Shown here one piece after another: positions 54,063-62,451 of a stretch of DNA of 64,000 bases. Each line of letters starts with the position of its first letter. Position 1 is the first letter of the stretch. The notes under the pieces are model-generated. The model was not told where the DNA came from. It did not search any database and saw nothing but the letters and a program-made list of their open reading frames with translations. Both the position numbers and the translations under genes were made by a program. This DNA is from Kiloniellaceae bacterium (lineage in GTDB: Bacteria > Pseudomonadota > Alphaproteobacteria > Kiloniellales > J153), in contig JAJFGN010000058.1 of the NCBI GenBank assembly GCA_021776115.1, positions 16,381 to 80,380 of the forward strand, read 5' to 3'.

Positions 54063-55319
54063 TTGACGCCGGCATCGCTGGAGCAGACCCGGGCGGCCGT
54101 CAAAAGCATCGTCCGCGAGGAATGGGGCCGTGTCCTGGCGAGCCTGGTCGGGCAGTTGCGCGACTTCGCCCTGGCCGAGGACGTGCTCCAGGATGCCGTC
54201 GTTGCCGCACTGGGACACTGGCCCAGGGACGGCGTGCCGGCACGGCCGCGCGCCTGGCTACTGCAAACCGCCCGGCGCAAGGCGATCGACAGGCTGCGCC
54301 GCGACGCCAATTTCCAGGTCAAGCGCGCCGAGCTTGCCGTGCTGCACGAGTTCGACCGCCAAGCCGGGCAGGATGACGTGGACGAGACCATCGCCGACGA
54401 ACGGCTTCGGCTGATCTTCACTTGCTGCCATCCGGCCCTGGCCGAGGCGGCCCGGGTCGCGCTGACCCTGCGTACACTGGGCGGCCTGGCGACGGAAGAG
54501 ATCGCCCGCGCCTTTCTGGTGCCGGAGGCGACCATGGTCCAGCGCCTGACTCGCGCCAAGCGCAAGATTAAGACCGCCGGCATCCCCTACGAGGTGCCGG
54601 AGCCGGAGCTTTGGGCGGAGCGGCTCGGCTCGGTGCTTTCGGTTATCTACCTGATTTTCAACGAAGGCTACGCCGCGACCACCGGCGAGGCGCCGACCCG
54701 CGGCGAACTATGCCGGGAGGCGATCCGCCTGGGCCGGATCCTGGCCCAGTTGGTGCCGGGAGAGCCGGAGGCCGCCGGCCTGTTGGCCCTGATGCTGCTA
54801 CACGATTCCCGGCGCGTTGCGCGCAGCGACGCCCAAGGCAACCTGATCACCTTGGAACAGCAGGACCGTACGCTCTGGGACCGGGACCTGATCGCGGCCG
54901 GGGCCCGCCTGCTGGAAGGCGCGCTCGCCCAGGGCAGCCCCGGGCCCTATCAGATCCAGGCGGCGATCAGCGCCCTCCATGCCCAGGCGCCGAGCTACAC
55001 CGCGACCGACTGGCGGGAGATCACGCTGCTCTATGGCGAGCTCTACGCCCTCCAGCCCTCGCCGGTGGTCAGGCTCAATGCCGCCGTGGCGCTGTCCTTC
55101 GCCAGGGGCGCCGAAGCCGCGCTGCCAACGCTGGCCGACCTGGAGAGACAAGGCACCCTCGCCCGCTACCAACCCTTCCATGCCGCCCACGCCGATACGC
55201 TGCGCCGGGCCGGCTGCAAGACCGCGGCCGCCAATGCCTATCGCCAAGCCCTTGCCCTGACCCGTAACGCGGCGGAGCGGCGGTTTCTGGAGGATCGCTT
55301 GGGCGATGTACTGGGCTAG
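54063..55319 (+). CDS. ECF sigma factor with C-terminal TPR-like extension (ECF42-type)
   Basis: 418 residues from a TTG at 54063. Regions 2 and 4 of the sigma are present: LVGQLRDFALAEDVLQDAVVAAL, RPRAWLLQTARRKAIDRLRRD and LRTLGGLATEEIARAFLVPEATMVQRLTRAKRKI. The C-terminal ~230 residues (YLIFNEGYAATTGEAPTRGELCREAIRLGRIL onward) are the helical extension found in the ECF41/42-like group associated with DGPF proteins. No anti-sigma factor is encoded nearby; the extension is thought to have the regulatory role in this group. The likely target promoter is at 53580-53606. Confidence 0.9.
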   Translation: MTPASLEQTRAAVKSIVREEWGRVLASLVGQLRDFALAEDVLQDAVVAALGHWPRDGVPARPRAWLLQTARRKAIDRLRRDANFQVKRAELAVLHEFDRQAGQDDVDETIADERLRLIFTCCHPALAEAARVALTLRTLGGLATEEIARAFLVPEATMVQRLTRAKRKIKTAGIPYEVPEPELWAERLGSVLSVIYLIFNEGYAATTGEAPTRGELCREAIRLGRILAQLVPGEPEAAGLLALMLLHDSRRVARSDAQGNLITLEQQDRTLWDRDLIAAGARLLEGALAQGSPGPYQIQAAISALHAQAPSYTATDWREITLLYGELYALQPSPVVRLNAAVALSFARGAEAALPTLADLERQGTLARYQPFHAAHADTLRRAGCKTAAANAYRQALALTRNAAERRFLEDRLGDVLG

Positions 55320-55758
55320 GCGCCCGTGGCTCGGGCCTAACGCACCGATGGTACAGCTCTGCAAAGCTTGTCTGCCTGTCCGCACCAGCGGCCATCCCCC
55401 AATGTCGGCAAAAAACATCAAGCTCACCGCGGCGATCGCCTCCGCCGTCAGCTGATCGCCGCTCTTGGATGACTGCTGTCAAATCCGAAAGCCGACATTC
55501 CCGCCAACGATCGCAACGTCTCAGTTGGGTCGAACTCCACCGTTTATAGGTTCTCCGGGCGCTATCGTGAATTACCGGTTCTGGCACTAAGCAGAAACAT
55601 TCCAAGGGTCAGGTCTTGCATTCCAACACACACGCACCGGCGCATCGCAAAAAGACGGCGCGAACATCCTTCGAAGCCCCAGCGATGTGCTGTATTGCAA
55701 GACCTGACCCCGTTGGTGACCCCGTTCGCTCGCTCGCTTTTGACCCCGTTCGTGTGCA
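55320..55758. other. Accessory intergenic region with insertion scars
   Basis: No gene supported. Contains ATCCGAAAGCCGACATT at 55483-55499 (exact inverted copy of 51262-51278) and a MITE-like pair GGGTCAGGTCTTGCA / TGCAAGACCTGACCC (55606-55620 and 55696-55710) around 75 bases, followed by TGACCCCGTT occurring three times (about 55705, 55717 and 55741). Confidence 0.5.
55606..55710. repeat. MITE-like 105-bp element with 15-bp inverted ends
   Basis: Perfect 15-bp inverted repeats, GGGTCAGGTCTTGCA and its complement, bracket a 75-base core without coding capacity. Sequences ending GACCTGACCCC are typical of the ends of small transposon remnants around RAYT-type genes. The direct repeats TGACCCCGTT beside it suggest repeated insertion or slippage. 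Confidence 0.6.
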
Positions 55759-57186
55759 TCAGTTTCGCCGGTCGGAGACGTCGAGCTCGTCCCAGATCCA
55801 TGTGACGTCGTAGGATGCCATCGGGTCGTCCGGATCGTGCCTCGCGGTTTGGTTTTCGAGCTGCTTGAGCCAGGCGGCAAGCTTATCGCGGCCCTTCTTC
55901 GATTTCGCGGCCTTGCGCGGCGAGATATTGCCAAGCGCCGGAACCGGTTGATCAAGTTGGGCACGATAGTGCCGATCCATGGCGTCATGGATGATAATAC
56001 GCTGTTCGTCGGGAAGCAGTTCCGGCACTGCAGAGCTTGATCCGCGTTCGCGATGTTCAGAAAAAGTCTGTTCGAGCGTCTGGCGCTCCACAAGTGGGGC
56101 GCCAACAAGACCATCAAGTGAAGGTTCCAGCATCTTGCGCCCGCGAGCGGCCCGGGTTTCGGAGTTGACGCACAGCTCAATCGTTTTTGATTTCAGCTCT
56201 ACCGTTCCCAGAACGACAGAACCGTCGCCCATCGTGGTCACAATCCCCAGGGCACGCGAAGCTTCGGCTTTCCGTCTCTTGCCGGTTGCATTTTTCGGCT
56301 CCAGCCAGTTCCAGAATGTCTCCGACGCAGCATCCAGTTCCGGCCTTCGATTGAGGGCGGCGCGCACCTGTGCAGGTGTGACGCCTTCCCCCAGGCGATA
56401 GACGAGCCGCATGAACTCCATGTCCTCGCCTTCGCTATTGATAATTTGTGGAATGGCGCGGTCCAAGATGCGGTCAAGCAGGTCCGCGAGGAAATAATAC
56501 GAGAACATCGGTGCGAGATTCCGCAGGAGCTCAGCTTTGTTGGTGTCCACGCCGGTCAGGCTGCCGAATTCGGGATCATTCCCGTCAACGCCAAGCTCAT
56601 CGGTAATTGCCGGAATGTCGGCCGTTTTTTGGTTTTCTAGACTGCCGGTCGCGGCAATCAACCTTTCCGAAGGCTCGTGCTCGAAAGGCAAAAGACCTCC
56701 TCCAACGATCATCGTCCCACGCACGTCGACAATGCGCATCGCCACCCGATCCCATGGCTTGAGCGTCTTCGTCGCCGTGCGCTCGCTTACGCGAACCGGC
56801 GCGCCACCCTGGATGAGATCGCGCGCAAGAAACGATCGGCCGGGCTGAATGTCACTGACTTCGTAGAGGCTCATCATCGAGCCTCTGAGGCCGGCCATGT
56901 ATGCTTTGTTCCTGACGGATTCTTTCCAGCCACGGCGCTTGAGGTAATCGTCGACGATATTCCCCGCGCCCTCCACGTCCTTGGTCAAGAAGTCCTCGAA
57001 GGCGCAACCCCACAACGTCATCGCCCAGTGAGGGCCAATCAGGCCGCCGAGCTCGTCAAAGTCTGAGATGTCGTGTTCGTCAAGCGCCCCTCCGATGTGA
57101 CGATCCAGCACGTCCAAGAAAGCGCCACGCCAAGGATCTTTGGCAAGCCACTTCATCAGGCCGGAAAGAGAATCAGACGACGGCAT
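55759..57186 (-). CDS. Hypothetical cytosolic protein, unknown family
   Basis: About 475 residues from ATG at 57186 (MPSSDSLSGLM); longer frames reach 57255. No signal peptide or membrane helices. Segments that stand out: WLAKDPWRGAFLDVLDRH, AFEDFLTKD, a central small-domain-like part (LKPWDRVAMRIVDVRGTMIVGGGLL) and a C-terminal MDRHYRAQLDQPVPALGNISPRKAAKSKKG, which resembles the LD-x-PVPALGG-x-SPREA tail seen on several SEC-C-type and other accessory proteins. It is mildly less GC-rich. Flanked by insertion scars and the hairpin repeat, so probably acquired. I do not assign a function. Confidence 0.7.
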   Translation of the reverse strand: MPSSDSLSGLMKWLAKDPWRGAFLDVLDRHIGGALDEHDISDFDELGGLIGPHWAMTLWGCAFEDFLTKDVEGAGNIVDDYLKRRGWKESVRNKAYMAGLRGSMMSLYEVSDIQPGRSFLARDLIQGGAPVRVSERTATKTLKPWDRVAMRIVDVRGTMIVGGGLLPFEHEPSERLIAATGSLENQKTADIPAITDELGVDGNDPEFGSLTGVDTNKAELLRNLAPMFSYYFLADLLDRILDRAIPQIINSEGEDMEFMRLVYRLGEGVTPAQVRAALNRRPELDAASETFWNWLEPKNATGKRRKAEASRALGIVTTMGDGSVVLGTVELKSKTIELCVNSETRAARGRKMLEPSLDGLVGAPLVERQTLEQTFSEHRERGSSSAVPELLPDEQRIIIHDAMDRHYRAQLDQPVPALGNISPRKAAKSKKGRDKLAAWLKQLENQTARHDPDDPMASYDVTWIWDELDVSDRRN

Positions 57187-57692
57187 CGCGCGAATTCCGT
57201 TGGCCACACCCAGCATTGTCGATGATATCACGCCAGGACATTCGAACGAGCCCATTTCGCGCGTCCGAATGTCTCTTGTTGCCTACAACTCGCCGTCCCG
57301 GCTAGAGCATGAGCCGATTACGTCCGGTGCACCCCCGGCTCGCGTAGCGCTTAGGCGCCAAAGCGTCGACGTATCGCGCCGAAAGGGCTCGCCCACGACT
57401 CCGCCCACATCCGGCGGGTACCGCGTCGCTAACCCGGCGGATGGGTCCACGAGCCTTCGTGGCTTTGCGGGGAACCCGATTTCCACAGCCTTTGCATTGC
57501 GCGGCGCCGGGCGGGTGCTAGGTTTGGATCGGGAACGATGACGCACCCTGGAGCGAGGCCCGTGACATCTCACGACCGCCTTTTCGACCGGCGCGGCGAA
57601 AAAAAATTCCCTGTTCTGAGGGAATAACAGGGAATTCGATTCGGCGTATAATTGTTAGAGAGCAAATGATATGGCGAGCTTCCCCTCCGCCC
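57187..57692. other. Boundary between accessory block and truA
   Basis: No convincing gene. It holds a diverged copy of the TAGAGCATGATC motif (57303-57314) and, at 57599-57636, the second copy of the hairpin repeat. Between 57560 and 57600 the sequence returns to core-like GC. Confidence 0.5.
57599..57636 (-). repeat. Hairpin repeat (terminator-like), copy 2, inverted
   Basis: On the minus strand it reads TTCCCTGTTATTCCCT, a short loop end CAG, then AACAGGGAA and a T-run of seven, i.e. the same stem, internal repeat and tail as copy 1 at 24766-24801 with a loop one base shorter. On the minus strand it lies 57 bases after truA and would act as its terminator. Confidence 0.75.
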
Positions 57693-58430
57693 CTAGTACT
57701 CCACGCGCAGGAAATAGAGACCGCCCGGCGGGGCGGTTTGGCCGGTGGCGGCGCGGTCGCGGGCGTTGAGCGCGGCTTCCAGATCGGCGCGGGTCCACTT
57801 GCCTTCGCCGACCAGCTTTAGTGTGCCGGCCAGGATGCGCACTTGATTGTGCAGGAAGGACCGCGCGCGCAGCGTGATGCGAATTTCCTCGCCGTCGCGC
57901 GCGACCTCGATCGCATCCAGGGTCTTGACCGGCGACTTGGCCTGGCACTCGCTGGAGCGGAAGCTGCTGAAGTCGTGCTTGCCAACGAGAACTTGCGCCG
58001 CTTCGTGCATGGCGGCGGCGTCCAGCGGGACGGGCACGAACCAGGCCCGGCCCCGATCCAGGGCGAGCGGCGCGCGCCGGTTGACGATGCGGTAGAGATA
58101 GGCCCGCCCCTTGGCCGAGAAACGGGCGTGGAAATCTGCATCTACCCGCGCCGCCGAAAGCACGGCAACGGCGGCCGGCCGCAGGTGCGCGTTGAGCGCG
58201 TCGCGCAGGGTGTCGGCCGTCGTCTCCTTGACCAGATCGAAGCTCACGACCTGGCCCAGGGCATGCACGCCCGTGTCGGTGCGCCCGGCGGCATGGACCG
58301 TGACGCTCTCGCCGCAAAAGCCCTCAATCGCCCGCTCGATCGCGGCCTGCACGCTGGGGCCGTTATCCTGGCGCTGCCAACCGACGAAGCCGGCGCCGTC
58401 ATACTCGACCACCAATTTGTAGCGCGTCAT
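57693..58430 (-). CDS. truA: tRNA pseudouridine(38-40) synthase
   Basis: 245 residues. Catalytic Asp in [37 protein letters not shown] and [20 protein letters not shown] are family blocks. Its start overlaps the fmt stop by 4 bases, so def-fmt-truA is one operon read leftward. Confidence 0.96.
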   Translation of the reverse strand: MTRYKLVVEYDGAGFVGWQRQDNGPSVQAAIERAIEGFCGESVTVHAAGRTDTGVHALGQVVSFDLVKETTADTLRDALNAHLRPAAVAVLSAARVDADFHARFSAKGRAYLYRIVNRRAPLALDRGRAWFVPVPLDAAAMHEAAQVLVGKHDFSSFRSSECQAKSPVKTLDAIEVARDGEEIRITLRARSFLHNQVRILAGTLKLVGEGKWTRADLEAALNARDRAATGQTAPPGGLYFLRVEY

Positions 58431-59386
58431 GACTCTTTTGGAGGTAAGGCAAGCCGCGTGCCCTTGGGCAGCGCGAAGCCGCGCAGGAATTCCGTTGCCG
58501 CCATGGCCGCCTTACCGGCGCGCTGCAATTGGGTAATGCGCAGCGCGCCCTGACCGCATGCGACGGTGAAACCTTCATCCAGGACCGTGCCCGGCGCATC
58601 GCCGTCCTGGCCGGCGACAACCTCAGCGGCCAGGACCTTGATCTTCTCGGCCCCGAGTTGCGCGCTTGCGCCGGGCCAGGGCGTGAAGGCGCGAACCTGG
58701 CGCGCCAACTCGGCCGCCGGGCGGCGCCAATCCAGCGCGCTTTCGGTCTTGCTCAGCTTGGCGGCGTAGCTGACCCCCGCATCCGGCTGGGGATGCGCGA
58801 TCAAGGCGCCGGTGGCCACGCCTCGCAGCGCCTCCAGGATCAAGCGCGCGCCCAGGGCGGCCAAGGTGTCATGGAGGCTGGACGCGGTCGTACTTTCCGT
58901 AATCGGCACGGCTTCGCACAAAAGCATGGGGCCGGTATCCAGCCCCGCGTCCATCTGCATGACGGTGACACCGGTTTGTGCGTCGCCCGCCAGAATCGCG
59001 CGCTGGATCGGCGCCGCCCCACGCCAGCGCGGCAGCAGGGACGCGTGCACATTGAGACAGCCCAGGCGCGGCGCGGCCAGCACCGCTGGGGGCAGGATCA
59101 AACCGTAGGCGACGACCACCGCGGCATCGAGGTCAAGCGCCGCGAAGGCGGCCTGTGCCTCCGTATCCTTCAGGCTCGACGGCGTGCGCACTGGCCAGCC
59201 CTGTTCCGCAGCGAAGGCCTGCACCGGCGAGGGCCGGGGCTTGTGCCCGCGCCCGGCCGGGCGTGGCGGCTGGCTATAGACCGCCGCGATCTCGTGCCCG
59301 GCCTCGGCCAAGGCGCGCAAGACCGGCACCGCGAAGTCGGGCGTGCCCATGAAGGCAAGACGGAGCGAAGAGGCGGCTTGGCTCAT
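58427..59386 (-). CDS. fmt: Methionyl-tRNA formyltransferase
   Basis: 319 residues; [46 protein letters not shown] (with catalytic HxSLLP) and [13 protein letters not shown]. Adds formyl to initiator tRNA. Lies between def and truA; the standard def-fmt-truA order. Confidence 0.97.
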   Translation of the reverse strand: MSQAASSLRLAFMGTPDFAVPVLRALAEAGHEIAAVYSQPPRPAGRGHKPRPSPVQAFAAEQGWPVRTPSSLKDTEAQAAFAALDLDAAVVVAYGLILPPAVLAAPRLGCLNVHASLLPRWRGAAPIQRAILAGDAQTGVTVMQMDAGLDTGPMLLCEAVPITESTTASSLHDTLAALGARLILEALRGVATGALIAHPQPDAGVSYAAKLSKTESALDWRRPAAELARQVRAFTPWPGASAQLGAEKIKVLAAEVVAGQDGDAPGTVLDEGFTVACGQGALRITQLQRAGKAAMAATEFLRGFALPKGTRLALPPKES

Positions 59387-59426
59387 GCTGTGGGCGACGT
59401 TAGCACGGGGATGGCGCCGCGGCCGC

Positions 59427-59969
59427 TTAGAGGACGTGCGCGGGTTTCGCGGCCTGCACCGGATCGGATTTTTTCGCCTTGAGCAGCTTACGCAGGATCA
59501 TGTTGCGCTTGAGCGCGCTGATGTGGTCGACGAACAGGATGCCGTCCAGGTGGTCGAGCTCATGCTGAAGGCAGGTCGCCAGCAGGCCCTCGGCCTCCAT
59601 CGTGCGGATCTCGTTGTCGCGGTCTAGATAGCGCAGCTTGATCGCCGCCGGACGGACCACGTCAGCATAGTGATCGGGCAGCGACAGGCAGCCTTCCTCG
59701 TAGGTAATGTCCTCGTCGGAGACCCAGGTCAGCTCCGGGTTGGCCAAAACATAGGGCTGGGGCGCCTCGTCCTCCTTGGACAGGTCGAGCACGATGACCC
59801 GCTTCAGCGCCCCGACCTGTGGCGCCGCCAGACCGATGCCGGGCGCCAGATACATGGTCTCCAGCATGTCGTCCATCAGCTCGCGCACGCCGTCGTCGAC
59901 TTGCGCGACCGGCTTGGCGATCTGCTTTAGGCGCGGATCGGGCGCGGTGATGATGGGAAGGATGGCCAT
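59427..59969 (-). CDS. def: Peptide deformylase
   Basis: 180 residues from ATG at 59969 ([14 protein letters not shown]); upstream frame to 60047 not used. All three metal-site motifs: [24 protein letters not shown] (EGCLS) and [15 protein letters not shown] (HExxH). Removes formyl from new proteins. The C-terminal [16 protein letters not shown] tail is variable. Confidence 0.97.
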   Translation of the reverse strand: MAILPIITAPDPRLKQIAKPVAQVDDGVRELMDDMLETMYLAPGIGLAAPQVGALKRVIVLDLSKEDEAPQPYVLANPELTWVSDEDITYEEGCLSLPDHYADVVRPAAIKLRYLDRDNEIRTMEAEGLLATCLQHELDHLDGILFVDHISALKRNMILRKLLKAKKSDPVQAAKPAHVL

Positions 59970-60071
59970 GTCGCAATCGGGTACCGGAACCGTTATATCC
60001 GTCCGGGGGTTTAGGTATTTCCTGCGGCCGCCCGCGTCAAGGCGCACCGGGCCGCCCAGTTATACCAAGCC

Positions 60072-60347
60072 CTATTGCTTGCGCGAGCGGGCGATGGTCT
60101 TGATGGGGCCGCGCGTCTTCCCCGACTTCTCGGCGATCTTGCTGTCCTCGGCCTCGACAAAGGTGCGCGCGGGCTCGTCGCCGTCGAGCCCGCCCAACTC
60201 GGATGCCGGCACCTTGCGGTTTGAGGTGAGCGCCCCGTCCGCATAGATGACGTCAAAGAGGACGTAGCCTTTCTCGACTTTTGGTTTCCTGCGGGCCAAG
60301 GCGTGGGTCTCCAAACGTATTTGAATTCGGGCTTTTTTCGGGCGCAT
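60072..60347 (-). CDS. Small basic hypothetical protein
   Basis: About 91 residues from ATG at 60347 (MRPKKARIQIRLE). No motif recognised; a KVEKGYVLFDVIYADG strand pair and a basic tail GPIKTIARSRKQ suggest a nucleic-acid-binding role, unproven. Between def and csp on the same strand. Confidence 0.6.
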   Translation of the reverse strand: MRPKKARIQIRLETHALARRKPKVEKGYVLFDVIYADGALTSNRKVPASELGGLDGDEPARTFVEAEDSKIAEKSGKTRGPIKTIARSRKQ

Positions 60348-60466
60348 CGCCCAGTCGCTCGGTGTCGGCTTTGAGCGCCAGGATGCGCCCCGCGGCAAAG
60401 CCACCGGGTCGCATGCCACTTAAAGCCTGGAGCCGCCGGAAGGCGGCCGCGTGGAAATAGACCGAA

Positions 60467-60490
60467 AGGGCGCCGGTTACCCGGCGCCCT
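60467..60490 (-). terminator. Intrinsic terminator after csp
   Basis: On the minus strand, AGGGCGCCGG-GTAA-CCGGCGCCCT (10-bp stem, 4-base loop), followed by T-rich TTCGGTCTATTT. It is ~26 bases downstream of the csp stop. Confidence 0.8.
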
Positions 60491-60516
60491 CCGGGAAGAT
60501 CTGAGCTTTTAGAGGC

Positions 60517-60726
60517 TCAGACCTCTTTCAAGTTCTCTGCCGAAGTCTTGCCGCGCTTGGGATCGCGCTGCTCTTCGAAAGAGATTTTCTGACCTTCGGC
60601 CAGGCCGCGCAGTCCGGCGCGCTCAACGGCGGAAATGTGAACGAAAACGTCCGCGCCGCCATCTTCCGGTTGAATGAAGCCGAAGCCCTTGGTGCTGTTA
60701 AACCACTTTACGGTGCCTACCGGCAT
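60517..60726 (-). CDS. Cold-shock domain protein
   Basis: 69-residue CSD protein with both RNP motifs: KGFGFIQ and DVFVHIS. Starts [16 protein letters not shown] at ATG 60726 with AGGAGA upstream. Binds single-stranded RNA/DNA, melting structures at low temperature. A promoter at 60855-60882 would give a long (~120-base) leader, as in cold-inducible csp genes. Confidence 0.96.
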   Translation of the reverse strand: MPVGTVKWFNSTKGFGFIQPEDGGADVFVHISAVERAGLRGLAEGQKISFEEQRDPKRGKTSAENLKEV

Positions 60727-60854
60727 TGCCGTTCTCCTAATCATCGTAGATATGGCGCCGCACCCACGCACGGCGCATCAGTCTGTGTCCCGGAATAACG
60801 TCGGTCTGGACACCCGAGGGTGAAACAAGGCGGCGGCCCGAAGCAGAATGACCG

Positions 60855-60882
60855 GTAATAAATGGAGCGTTTCCAGAGTCAA
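60855..60882 (-). promoter_or_regulatory. Sigma-70 promoter for csp
   Basis: On the minus strand, TTGACT, 16 bases, TATTAC. Start of transcription would be near 60848, giving a ~120-base leader to csp. Confidence 0.5.
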
Positions 60883-61027
60883 TGCAAGGTTGTAGGCGCT
60901 CCGGCAAATCCAGAGCCGTTCAGCGAGATACTCCGCGCTCCGCCAACGGCCGGCGCGCGGAGTACTTTGCCCCGCCGCCAAAACCCATGATAACTTGAGC
61001 GCCATCCCGAGCTAATCCGGCCCTGTC

Positions 61028-62152
61028 ATGGACATAAACCTGAGTATCGCGCTGATTCTGGCGGCCCTGGCGGCAGGCGTTGTTTTGGTGCTGTTTATCC
61101 AGCGTGGCCGCCGGAAGGACGGCGGCGATCTGGCGGCCTTGACCGGCCGCCTCGCCCAGATGGCGGAAAGCCAGGCCGCGACCCAGGCCCAGCTGGCCGA
61201 ACGCCTGCACGCACAGGAGCGCGCCGTCGCCAAGGCGCTTGAGGAGCGTCTGAACGACTTCTCCAAGCGCATCGGCGACCGCTTACAGGAATCCTCAACC
61301 CAGAGCCAGACCGCCCTGGGCGATCTGCGCGAGCGCCTCGCGGTCATAGATAAAGCGCAAACCAACATCACGGAGTTGTCCAACCAGGTGGTCGGCCTGC
61401 AGGATATTCTGGGCAACAAGCAGGCGCGGGGCGCCTTCGGGGAAATCCAACTGCGCGATATCGTGGAAATGAGCCTGCCGCCCTCGGCCTACGCCTTTCA
61501 GGCGCCCCTGGGGGACGGCAAGCGGGTCGATTGCCTTCTGCATCTGCCCAATCCGCCCGGGTCGATCGCCATCGATTCCAAATTCCCCTTGGAAAGCTAT
61601 CACGCTCTGCGCGAGGCCAAGGACGAGGCCGCCCAAACGCTGGCCCGGCGTGGCTTTACCCTGTCGGTGCGCAAGCACGTTCAGGATATTGCCGCCAAAT
61701 ATATCGTGCCGGGCGAGACGGCCGAATCGGCGCTCATGTTCCTGCCCAGCGAAGCGGTCTATGCCGAGCTCCACGCCAACTTCCGAGACGTGGTCGAGGA
61801 AAGCTACCGGGCACGCGTGTGGATCGTCTCGCCGACGACGCTCATGGCGACCCTGAACACCGTGCGGGCGATCCTGAAGGATGTGCGTATGCGCGAGCAG
61901 GCCGGGGTGATCCAGGCCGAGGTGCAGACCCTGTTAAGAGATATCGAGCGCCTGGATCAACGGGTCGGAAAGCTGCAGGCGCACTTTCAACAAGCCAACG
62001 AGGATGTGCGCCAGATCCGCATCTCGACCGACAAGGTGACCAAGCGCGGCGAGCGCATCACGGAACTGCAACTGGAGGATGGAGACGGCGAGACCGCGAT
62101 CGAAGCCGAAGACATCGCACCGCCTTTGATTGCCCGGATCGGAGATAGTTAA
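61028..62152 (+). CDS. rmuC: RmuC-family DNA recombination protein
   Basis: 374 residues. An N-terminal membrane anchor (SIALILAALAAGVVLVLFI) is followed by a long coiled coil (about 35-125) and the PD-(D/E)xK-like RmuC core: GNKQARGAFGEIQLRDIVEM, DCLLHLPNPPGSIAIDSKFPLESYH, and VWIVSPTTLMATLNTVRAI. Such proteins limit inversions at inverted repeats; the biochemical role is debated. Confidence 0.93.
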   Translation: MDINLSIALILAALAAGVVLVLFIQRGRRKDGGDLAALTGRLAQMAESQAATQAQLAERLHAQERAVAKALEERLNDFSKRIGDRLQESSTQSQTALGDLRERLAVIDKAQTNITELSNQVVGLQDILGNKQARGAFGEIQLRDIVEMSLPPSAYAFQAPLGDGKRVDCLLHLPNPPGSIAIDSKFPLESYHALREAKDEAAQTLARRGFTLSVRKHVQDIAAKYIVPGETAESALMFLPSEAVYAELHANFRDVVEESYRARVWIVSPTTLMATLNTVRAILKDVRMREQAGVIQAEVQTLLRDIERLDQRVGKLQAHFQQANEDVRQIRISTDKVTKRGERITELQLEDGDGETAIEAEDIAPPLIARIGDS

Positions 62153-62451
62153 TCGATAACGAATTAATTATTATTTTCCATTGTAATTCAAGGTATTACA
62201 GGAAAAACTATGCATCGGTCGCCTCGAATTTCTCTCTGGAGGTAGGGAAAAAGAGGCCAAATTCAAAGTGAGCAACACCTCCGTCGTCATCCCGGAAAGC
62301 ACCACAAGGTGCCTATCCGGGATCTAAGCGCCCGTACGGACGGTGAGAAGGATACCGGATAGCCGCCGGCGCGGCTTCCGGTATGACGAGGTGGGCGATG
62401 GGCCTGTTTTCGAAGGCGAAGACATCGATTAATCTAGAATCAGTTAAACAA
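62153..62451. other. Intergenic with imperfect palindromic repeat
   Basis: AT-rich tract then CGTCATCCCGGAA (about 62285-62297) and TTCCGGTATGACG (62376-62388), an imperfect inverted pair framing two GC-rich small hairpins; the dispersed repeat type seen after 44836 but not the same sequence. Confidence 0.55.

Noticed and set aside
24766..57636. The two hairpin repeats as ends of a single 33-kb composite transposon
   Set aside because: The interval contains clear core genes (gpt, panC, rpmH to dapE) in conserved order; the repeats more likely mark separate events.
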